In this document: positions 56,512 through 64,000 of the stretch, one piece after another
Numbering within the stretch: the first letter of the stretch is position 1
How the letters are laid out: each line of letters opens with the position of its first letter
Assembly: GCA_024803745.1 (NCBI GenBank)
Contig: JANJXV010000024.1
Span: 15,075,927-15,139,926 of the forward strand
Direction of reading: 5' to 3'
Length of the DNA: 64,000 bases
DNA from: Megascapheus bottae
Taxonomy: Eukaryota; Chordata; Mammalia; Rodentia; Geomyidae
The notes under the pieces: model-generated
The model's database searches: none
Told to the model about the DNA's origin: nothing
Seen by the model: only the letters and a program-made list of their open reading frames with translations
Position numbers and translations under genes: made by a program

Positions 56512-57015
56512 CACTCCTTGGCATTTACTCAAATGTCCCAAAACAAGGGCATACTAAAGCTACGACCACAATGATATTCATTGCAGCATTATTTACCATA
56601 GTGAAGATATGGAACCAACCCAGATGCCCCTCAGTATGAATGGTTCAAGAAGATGTGGTATTTATACACAGTGGAATTCTATGCTGCCATCAGAAAGAAT
56701 GACATCGTCCCATTCGTAAGGAAATGGAACGACGTGGAAAAAAATCATATTAAGTTATTTCTTTTCTCTTTTTCTCCCCTTATGATTAATCTCATGTGGT
56801 TACTGTATCTGATTGGTATAGTGTATATATGCTTATTTGTTTATGTGAAATTGAGAAGGGAAGAGGGAAAACAAGATGACTGGGAGGAGGTAGGGGGAGG
56901 ACAAAAACATGAGAAGGGGTATCAATGTTGGAGAAGTAAAATACCTATTACCTGATGAATGTAACTGTAACCCCTCTATCCATTACTCTTACAATAAAAT
57001 ATAATTTTTAAAAAA
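56512..57015 (+). mobile_element. LINE-1, 5' truncated and internally deleted, with TSD
   Basis: Flanked by TGACGATTTTACC (56499-56511) and TGAGGATTTTACC (57016-57028), 12 of 13 matching. It holds ORF2 C-terminal sequence up to 'catattaagt', then jumps straight to the mid 3' UTR ('tatttcttttctctttttctcccctt'). About 200 bp is missing compared with the copy at 24123, including the ORF2 stop. The end is 'cactcttacaataaaatataa'. The resulting 100-codon frame is not a gene. Confidence 0.93.
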
Positions 57016-57028
57016 TGAGGATTTTACC

Positions 57029-57734
57029 TCTTCAAGCTCCCTTACCATAGGATCCTAACACAGACCACTCAAGTTATTATAACAAGGGAATAGAAAAATG
57101 AAGGAAACTCCAGTACATGGAAATTTATTTTTAGGTCTTGTCCAGCCTCCTTATCCTTAAAAAGGAACACAGTACGGAGATGTTTAGGAGTTTTCCTAAG
57201 TTCAGAAATGGCATTGCCCTAAAGAAAAGGCCTGGAAGAGCTACACTTGGCCATGTGACACTCCTAGCAGTCCCTTACTTAGAAAAGCTTCTCTCTAATG
57301 ACACTAGGATATCCACCCCCACCAAACAGGATAATTGGGAATGTGGGCAGCAGGATGCTGGCTCAGCAGAGACCCCATACAAAAAAATTATTCTTGATGG
57401 CTCCAGTGGAGTTTGCACTGTCCAGGCCAAAATGAAATATGAAAGCAAGGCAGTAGAGGATGACTGGGTGACACCCAGGAGCGGTGATTGAATGCAGCCC
57501 ATGAATTACATTCAATACTTATTGAAATATAATAGGTTAGAAGCAACGGGCTATTTCTTCTCTGGTTTTCAAGATCCTGGAAAACCATTTTGTGATCCCT
57601 TTTCACTCTGGCCATCCCCTCCCTGGTAGAGACTAAAACAAGCTTGATCTCTTTCTGTGAATAAGAATCTCCTCATAGCTCTTAGATGGGAGAATGTATT
57701 TCACTAATGGGGTAAGCAGCTGGGTAAGGACATA
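57029..57734. other. Non-coding, no recognised element
   Basis: Frames of 117 codons (+, 57138-57491) and 75 codons (-) overlap and show no domain. Confidence 0.5.
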
Positions 57735-57867
57735 TATGAGGATGTGGGAGACCTGGGTCCCTTTGTTTGACTTCTACTTAGCTACAGGAGTCTGGGAAAG
57801 CCTTTCACCATCCCATTTTCCTCACTGGAAAAATAAGAATATTGTCATTTGCTCCATTTAACTGCCA
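57735..57867 (+). mobile_element. MIR fragment
   Basis: 'gtgggagacctgggtccctttgtttgacttctacttagctacaggagtctgggaaagcctttcaccatcccattttcctcactggaaaaataagaatattg' is a forward MIR core. Confidence 0.7.
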
Positions 57868-58110
57868 TGAACTGGGTACTAGTGGATGCTACCTATGATC
57901 CAAGCTAGGACTGACATCTGAGGATTGCAGTTCGAAACCATCCCAGGCAGGAAAATCTATGGGACTTATATCTTCAATTAATCACCAAACAAGCAAACAA
58001 AAAAGCCAGAAATAGAGCTGTGGCTCAAATAGGAGCTGCAAAAAGCAGCTAAGGTACAGCACCCAGACCCTGAGTTCAAGTCCCACCACTGGCACAAAAA
58101 CAACAAGTTT
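57868..58110 (+). mobile_element. B1-like/Geo dimeric SINE
   Basis: 'aactgggtactagtggatgctacctatgatccaagctagg' and 'catctgaggattgcagttcgaaaccatcccaggcagg', then 'agccagaaatagagctgtggctcaaatagg' and 'ccctgagttcaagtcccaccactggc'. Confidence 0.87.
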
Positions 58111-58273
58111 CTCTATCAAGAGCCAAAGTGTATTGAAACACTGGAAAGAACTACTAGATTATTCTCACAATGGTTAATTTGGTGGCTGTGTAAAGAGGCA
58201 GCCACAGAGGCAGAGACCCGTCCTGAAAGGATTTCCAGGAGAGTGACTCTTCACCTACAGTGTGTTGGAGAAG

Positions 58274-58274
<1 letters not shown>

Positions 58275-58311
<37 letters not shown>

Positions 58312-58312
58312 T
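58275..58312. repeat. (TAA)n microsatellite
   Basis: About 12 uninterrupted TAA/AAT units ending in 'gataaaa'. Confidence 0.96.
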
Positions 58313-58439
58313 AAAATGTTGGATTCATTCTTTGTTTTCTCTGCCTGGTCACAGATCAGAAGTGAACATCATTTATTTTAGGGGTTTTGTGCACTCAAAA
58401 CCTAATGAAGAACTCCTAATAGGTGTTGTTTTTCCTAAA

Positions 58440-58640
58440 TTATCATATTAACCACAGATAATTAACAAGCATATCCTTAATGCCGCAGGATACTGACAAA
58501 CCCACCGAATGCATCTTGGTGCCTATAAATCATCCAGTCATCTTTCAAGGCAGCTGGTTAATTACTCTGCATTTGGGAGGAGCAAGCTTGAGGCTCTCTA
58601 AATTTGGTTGCCAGTGAAAATAAAGTCAGCAACATTTCAG
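58440..58640. other. Candidate conserved non-coding element
   Basis: 'cagataattaacaagcatatccttaatgcc', 'gaatgcatcttggtgcctataaatcatccag', 'ggcagctggttaattactctgcatttggg' and 'ctctaaatttggttgccagtgaaaataaagtcag'. Two TAATTA cores, an E-box CAGCTG and no repeat signature. Proposed by inspection only. Confidence 0.4.
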
Positions 58641-58912
58641 TTCTTTATTATTGTGGCTCCATCTTAACATGCGGTTGCAGTTCTATTTATAATGCTCGAC
58701 ACTGGAAACAACCCCAAACCAAATGTCTAGCAGTGGTGGAAGAGCTTGGCTGAACCCATTAAAGCTATATACATTCAATGGGCCAGCATACAGATCATAG
58801 TTAAATGGGAAGACAGTGTCAATATATGGAAACACATATTCTAAATCATGTTGGGTGGCAAGGCAACATAAAGCAATATGTTTATAGTGACAACTCAATA
58901 AAAAAAAAAGTA
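58641..58912 (+). mobile_element. Old LINE-1 (L1M/HAL1-like) fragment
   Basis: 'gacactggaaacaaccccaaaccaaatgtctagcagtggtggaagagc', 'tatatacattcaatgggccagcatac' and 'gaaacacatattctaaatcatgttgg' correspond to the forward ORF2 C-terminal region of an old L1. The frame is lost. Confidence 0.6.
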
Positions 58913-58915
58913 TAC

Positions 58916-59130
58916 AGCCAGCTGCTGATGGCTCATGTCTGTAATCCTAACTACTCAGGAGGCTGAGATTGGGAGATCCTGATTTGAAGTCAGCTCAGGC
59001 AGGAAAGACTGAGAGTCTTGTCTTCAGCTAACCAGCAAAAAGGTGTAGTAGAGGTGTGGCTACAGTGGCAGAGTGCCAGCCTGAAGTGAAGAAGATAAGC
59101 AACAATGCCCAGGCTGGGGATTCAGTCATG
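58916..59130 (+). mobile_element. B1-like/Geo dimeric SINE
   Basis: 'agccagctgctgatggctcatgtctgtaatcctaactactcaggaggctgagattggg', then 'gtagaggtgtggctacagtggcagagtgccagcctgaa' and 'caatgcccaggctggggattcagtcat'. Confidence 0.88.
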
Positions 59131-59184
59131 GTGGGAGGGGGGAGAGAACTCTTCTTGTCTTTGAATTGGGAGAAGTACATCCTT

Positions 59185-59452
59185 CGTGTGCATGTGTGTA
59201 TGTGCCAGTACTGGGGCTTGAACTCAGAGCCTGAGTACTTTCCCTTAAGGCTAACAGTTGATCCCTTGAACCATATCTCTACTTCTGGCATTTGGGGGAG
59301 AGGGGTATCACTGTTATTTGCTTGTCTGTTTGTTTGCTGGTTAATTAGAAATTAGAGTCTCACATATTTTTCTTTCCCTGCTGGCTTTGAACATTGATCT
59401 CAGCCCCCTGAGTAGCTGTGATTACAGGCTTGAGCTAACTTAACAGTGGCTG
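59185..59452 (-). mobile_element. B1-like/Geo dimeric SINE, reverse, with TG-rich tail
   Basis: 'gtgcatgtgtgtatgtgccagtactggggcttgaactcagagcctgag', 'gttaattagaaattagagtctcacata', 'ctgctggctttgaacattgatctcagccccctgagtagctgtgattacagg'. Opposite orientation to the SINE 55 bp upstream. Confidence 0.9.
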
Positions 59453-59815
59453 GTCCAAGTACTTCCTTCTTGAGGTAAACAGGAACTGAGTTCAACTCAA
59501 TCCGTCCTTTAAAACTACTTCCTTGTGATTGTTCTCCACTCCCCCCCCCCACCCACCAAGTAAACTTTTCCTTTTTTTCTCTTGCTGGTTAAAATGTGGA
59601 TGCTGAGTGGTAAGGGATCAATTTCTAGCCCACCTAGATTCTTTGTTCTTCCTGATGGCTTTCTGATCAGATTACTGTAATGTATCAGGAGAGAAAGAGA
59701 TATTGAACCAAAGGTCTCCAAGCGATCCCAAGCTCCAGGACCCAACCTGTAGCGCTGTGATCCCCTCTTCCCTGAAGAGGGAAGAGCTTTTAGTAATAAA
59801 AGAAGCAAGCTTAGA

Positions 59816-60303
59816 GAGCAGGGCGCTGGTGGCTCATATCTACGGAGAAGGCTGATCTGAAGATTGCCGTTCAAGCTGGGCCCTGGTGGCTCATCCCTGT
59901 AATCCTAGCTACTCAGGAGACTGAGATCTGAGGATCACTCTTTAAAGGCAGTCTAGGCAAGAAAGTCAGTGAGGCTCTTATCTCCACCCAAAAATCAGAA
60001 GTGGCACGGAGGCTCAAAGTGGTAGAGAGCTAGTCTTGAGCACAGAAGCCCAGGGACAGTGCCCAGGCCCCATGTTCAAGCCCTACAACCACCAACAACT
60101 AAAGATTAGTTGTTCAAGTCAGAAGATTACAGTTCAAGTCAGTTCAGGCAAAAAGTTCATGAGACTCTTATCTCCAATTAAGCAGCAAAAAGTTGAAGGA
60201 GAGCTGTGGCTCAAGTGGTAAAGCACCAGCTGTGAGTGAAACAGCCACGTGAGAGCAACAAAAGGTCCAAAGTTCAAGCACCAACACCACTGCTCATGGT
60301 GGT

Positions 60304-60356
<53 letters not shown>
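59816..60356 (+). mobile_element. B1-like/Geo SINE split by a second SINE, CA tail
   Basis: The outer element begins 'gggcgctggtggctcatatc...gatctgaag' (about 59816-59875) and resumes at 60139 with 'tcagttcaggcaaaaagttcatgagactcttatctccaatt', 'gctgtggctcaagtggtaaagcaccagctgtgag' and 'caaagttcaagcaccaac', then (CA)n at 60305-60355. Confidence 0.88.
59876..60121 (+). mobile_element. B1-like/Geo SINE nested inside another SINE
   Basis: 'ctgggccctggtggctcatccctgtaatcctagctactcaggagactgagatctgagg', then 'agaagtggcacggaggctcaaagtggtagagagctagtcttgagc...cccaggccccatgttcaagccctac'. Flanked by GAAGATTGCCGTTCAAG (59859-59875) and GAAGATTACAGTTCAAG (60122-60138), 15 of 17 matching. Confidence 0.9.
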
Positions 60357-60359
<3 letters not shown>

Positions 60360-61544
60360 AGAAGAAAGCTAGTTCAGTACCTTAGCCTGGTTAGGAACTC
60401 TTGTGTCACACCAGCTGATGCTTGGCATGGAGCTGGGACATGTGCCCCTCTGTGGAGACAGATGGAGGACTGTGGCTTCTCCCTCCCACCAGGCTGGGTG
60501 TTTGGGAGAGGTCTCCATCTCTTCTCCCACTCACATCTGCTTGTAGTCCATTATCTCCTTGGCCCTGCCTCCTGCTCACTGCCTCCTACTTCTCCTTGAA
60601 AGTTTATTTTTGGTTCTTATTAACATATGTAAGCAAAGTTAGGCATGAAGTCCTGAGGTGACCTGAACCACCATGTTGTATTCACTTCTGTCCCTTATGG
60701 CACTTGTGGAAAACCATTAAACTAAAGTACTTTGACAAGCTCTTTAAACCCAAAATACCAGTAGCAAGTACCATAAGAAAAAAGGACCACAGCGTCACTT
60801 GTACATTGCCTGGATCCAAAAAGTAAAGCTGGTGGGGAAAACAGCCTCTGAGTAGGAAGCTAGGGCATGGCCTAGAAGCATTCCCAAGGCACTTGTGAAA
60901 TACGAGTGCTTTACACATGGAGAATCTGACACTAGAAGTTTAGTTACTTCTAAACTCATCCCACTGGCAGCCAAGATGTTAACAACAGGCAGACTGCAGC
61001 CGTATGGTCTTAGCAAATGCTTCATTCTGTCCTCCAGAATGACCATTACAAGAAGGTGAGTAAAAGATAAACTGGTGGAGGGGGGGAAATACTACTCAAA
61101 GTAATGCAATCGCCAATCAGGAAATATTGAACCATTAGAGCAGATACTTCCCCGTGGGCATTGAAACAAGGGAATTACTTTCTAATGCCTTTTGCTCTGA
61201 TTCTGTGTCCATGACTAGAGCTTATAGGCTGCCATTTGAAAGGATACATCCTCTATGGAATAGGGCTGCAGCAAAAGAATTAGGTTCTTCTATTTGTTTC
61301 CTGGTTGGCCATGCAGCTGGTGGCATAGAGGTGTGTTAAGTGATACAAACCTCTCTGTTACCTCAGGCAGTGTAATTGAGCATCAGGAGCGCCTTTCAAA
61401 CTGAACAGTCTGTCTCAAGGTGCAGGGGGACAAGGGAGAGCCAGCCAGTGGAGTCTCTGGTAGACCATGGAGGGGAGAGTAAGCCAGTTTATAGGAGTTG
61501 AAGCGGGCAGGAGAATAAGCGGTCTAGTCCTTCACAGAACTCAG
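60357..61544. other. Non-coding, no recognised element
   Basis: Unique-looking sequence. The 116- and 79-codon plus frames near 60249-60661 start in the CA tract or overlap each other, and have no domain. Confidence 0.5.
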
Positions 61545-61885
61545 TCCACTTGTACAGCTATCACAGAACTCCCAGGACCAAGTGATTTATAAAGAACTGA
61601 AGCTTTGGAAGTCCAAGATCAAGGTATTAGCAAGGTCAGTGGCTGGTGAGACAGGCCCTCTGCTTCCAAGATGGCACCTTCTCCAATGAAGAGAGCACTA
61701 TGTCTTTTACATGGCAGAGGCTAAAACTGACCAACTCCCTTCCTCAAAGCCTTTTATCAATGCATCCAGTCTCATCACCAGAGGAGCTCTCATTGCCCAG
61801 TCTCGCCTCTTAAAGATATACTTCTTAATATTATCACACTGGCAACATGTGAATTTTAGAGGAGACACATTCACATCATAGGAGC
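61545..61885 (-). mobile_element. MaLR LTR (MST/MLT1-like), reverse
   Basis: 'gtacagctatcacagaactcccaggaccaagtgatttataaagaactgaag', 'ttggaagtccaagatcaaggtattagc', 'ggctggtgagacaggccctctgc', 'cattgcccagtctcgcctcttaaag' and 'caacatgtgaattttagaggagacac'. Confidence 0.85.
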
Positions 61886-62589
61886 CTTGTCAGGTTTCAG
61901 CTCAAGCCACTGAATGCGTATGGTCTACCAGAGTAGTCCAGATATCATCCAAATACTTCTCCTACTTCCATCCTAGAGACATGATTATAGTCAGCAATGA
62001 AAGAAAAACCATTCTACAAAATAAAGAAGGATGTAAGAGAAGAGAAAAGAAAGGAACTCACATTCAGACTAATACTCATCACACCTGTGTATACCCAGAT
62101 AGGGGTCAAAAAAACATTTGTTTGTGTGGGGAGAATGAGGATTTTCAGAGTGGTCGTTTGTTTCTCTTTTTCTATTGCCTTGAATCACCTGAAGGTTCTG
62201 AAATGAATGTGGATTGCCATGATAAATAGAAAATGTGCCCAAAACTATAAACATAAATAAAAACGTCCCTTTCTCACCAAAGCCTTTTTAGATTGGCTGA
62301 GGAGGGTACTAAGTTCTTCCCAAGATTCCTGGGAAATGGCTACTTTTCATTCCATGAAGGCTTCTGTTTTCCCCTAACCCATGGACGGCACTTTACACTC
62401 TTGGAAATCTAAGGTTTCCTCTCCCAGGACAGCCAATGTCTGTGCTCCAGACATCCTGGAAATTCATCTACAGGCACTTAGAGAAAAAAGTAGACTTTCC
62501 TCAGACTCCCTTACTCCAAAGAGGGCTTGGATCTGTATGTTTTCCAGAAGTTTCTGAATTTTGCTTAAGATGACAGTATATGTATTCCT
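61886..62589. other. Non-coding, no recognised element
   Basis: No supported gene or repeat. Overlapping frames of 61-82 codons at 61981-62254 on both strands look like chance. Confidence 0.5.
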
Positions 62590-62935
62590 TTTAAAAAAAA
62601 TTTATTGTAAGGATGATATACTGAGGGATTACAGTTACATAAGTAATGAGCATGTTTCTTTTTGAGCGGCATTACTCTCTCCATTTTCTTCCACTCCATC
62701 TCGCAAGTTATAAAGTTCATTTCCAACATAGTGTCGAGTGAGTACCACTGTCACGTTGATTTACAGTTTGTCCCACCATTTCTGTGATTATCCTGTCCTT
62801 CTCTTCCCCAAATCAAACAAACATATACAAGACAAAGGGTGCAGAAATCAAAAATCAGTGACAACAGGGCATTAAACAAAGAGGGGGGAAGGAAATAATT
62901 ACAAACAGTACAATAAAAAAATCCTCTTGCTTTCA
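62590..62935 (-). mobile_element. LINE-1 3' UTR, reverse
   Basis: 'aaatttattgtaaggatgatatactgagggattacagttacataagtaatgagcatg' is a reversed L1 3' terminus, continuing through 'tctccattttcttccactcc' and 'ggaaggaaataattacaaac'. A clean target duplication was not found. Confidence 0.75.
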
Positions 62936-63305
62936 TGTTTTGGAATTCATTTCTATAAGCTTCATTTTATATGGTCATTTATTTCTTCTCCCTGAAATTC
63001 TCAAAGTATCCCTATTGTTCTTCTAATGAAAGGCAGACAGCCTTTACCTATGCTTTTTGCGATGCAACATGATACTTCTCCCCCTGGGGCTGTGCTGTCT
63101 TGCCTCTGGACTGGTATCTCTGGCCTCACTTTCTCTATAGGTCTGTCATTTTAACTCTAGATCCACTGGTCACATTTAGTGTCCTCACTCAGAGCACGCT
63201 AGATCCTCATGGATTTTCTGTACTCCAATCAACCGCTGAATGCCTGTGCCATTCAGAAATATGTCCGGTTATATATCTCAGACCCAGCCCCAGAGGAAAA
63301 AGGAG
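62936..63305. other. Non-coding, no recognised element
   Basis: No supported gene. Overlapping plus frames at 63100-63403 run into a pyrimidine tract and a reverse B1. Confidence 0.5.
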
Positions 63306-63314
63306 TCATGCCTT

Positions 63315-63475
63315 TTCTTTCTTTCCTTCCTTCCTTCCATGTCATTCTTTTCTTTTTCTTTCCTTTCTTCTTTTTTTGTGACAGGCAGGGTTTTTCTATG
63401 TAGCCCAGGCTTGCTTTGAGCTCATGATACTCTCCTACCTCACTGTCTCTGGTGCTAGGATTATAGATCTGACTT
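63315..63475 (-). mobile_element. B1-like SINE monomer, reverse
   Basis: A pyrimidine-rich tract ('tttctttccttccttcc') followed by 'gtgacaggcagggtttttctatgtagcccaggcttgctttgagctcatgatactctcctacctcactgtctctggtgctaggattata', the reverse of a B1 monomer. Confidence 0.8.
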
Positions 63476-64000
63476 TGCTTTGTAACAGGAAATCCAATTT
63501 ACCAGGTCACTTGGAGCAAACTTCCATTTATATGTTATCCCATGGTCATTCCTGTATGTAAGGGAGATCGAGAAGCAAATAATTAGCTTTTCTAGCCTCT
63601 AGTGTGGCATGTTGTGAAGATCCACAGGCCAGCAAACTAGCAGTTTCTGTTGTAGGGGCCAACAGTGAACCTAACCCTATATGTGAAGAAGCCTAACATA
63701 CCAAATGAGAACAGCAAACACCTTTACACAGCACTAACGGGTACCATGCCTCTGTATATCTGCTGTTTCCAGTACACGCACGCGCGCGCACGCACACACA
63801 GTGTAAAGAAAGCATTCTGAGTGCTTCTAAACAACTACAGATCCCACAACTTACAATGAGTAGAAAACTTGCTGACAATGTTGCCGTGTTTGCTACATTA
63901 AAGCTGGGATTTAAATCCCTCTTAACTGGGGCTCTCTCTGGAAAGGCCTGATAATAAATATTCAGTTATAAGAGCCAGGGTGCCTGTGTAACTTCAGCTC
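63476..64000. other. Non-coding with a CG/CA alternating tract
   Basis: Unique-looking sequence apart from the alternating purine-pyrimidine tract at 63774-63800. Nothing else recognised to the window end. Confidence 0.5.
63774..63800. repeat. (CA)/(CG) alternating tract
   Basis: 'acacgcacgcgcgcgcacgcacacaca' is perfectly alternating purine-pyrimidine with a (CG) core, unusual in this CpG-poor window. Confidence 0.95.

Noticed and set aside
60670..61080. Possible processed pseudogene
   Set aside because: Sequence has some codon-like texture, but no frame persists, no poly(A) tail or duplication was found, and no parent gene is recognised.
1..64000. CRISPR arrays, bacterial operons, riboswitches, tRNA, rRNA or snRNA genes
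   Set aside because: None found. The repeat content is that of mammalian nuclear DNA, and no spaced direct-repeat array or intact structural RNA was seen.

Overview
This is nuclear DNA from a placental mammal, and it contains no protein-coding gene or structural RNA gene that I can support. It is AT-leaning and CpG-poor, with no CpG island. Recognisable sequence is almost all transposable elements plus dinucleotide microsatellites. The repeats point to a castorimorph rodent, most likely of superfamily Geomyoidea (pocket mice, kangaroo rats, pocket gophers). The clearest marker is a dimeric SINE at 33939-34144: an ID-like, tRNA-derived left monomer joined to a right monomer of the 'Geo' type, matching the IDL-Geo family known from that group. 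Many copies of a second SINE join a B1-like left half to what looks like the same Geo right half. One element (23568-23900) has two B1-like units followed by an ID-like 3' end.

Layout. 0-10 kb: MaLR LTR remnants, several SINEs, a reverse-strand old L1 (4640-5665) containing a 106-bp L1 scrap, and a degraded L2 (8265-9010). 10-24 kb: an L2 split by a MaLR LTR, more MaLR LTRs, an old L1 3' end (18220-18605), an L2 (20780-21245), a SINE holding a 93-bp L1 scrap, and a diverged L1 (21800-23090). 24-35 kb is the richest L1 area: a young 5'-truncated copy with an open ORF2 C-terminus and perfect target-site duplication (24123-25519), an inverted (twin-primed) copy (29533-30514), a 49-bp L1 scrap, and older 3' ends. 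35-49 kb: a complete solo class I LTR (37743-38107), L2, MIR and MaLR remnants, and an ancient CR1/L3-class LINE remnant (about 46030-46420). 49-64 kb: SINEs, MaLR LTRs, a MER5-like fragment, an internally deleted L1 (56512-57015), a SINE-in-SINE nest (59816-60356), and unique sequence.

Several unique stretches (17090-17290, 39100-39260, 48955-49200, 58440-58640) look like candidate conserved non-coding elements. This rests on composition and motif content only and needs alignment. I found no new biological system. The best observations concern retrotransposition mechanics: a series of L1 insertions whose exact boundaries can be read, a solo LTR with matching ends and a 4-bp duplication, and module sharing between SINE families.
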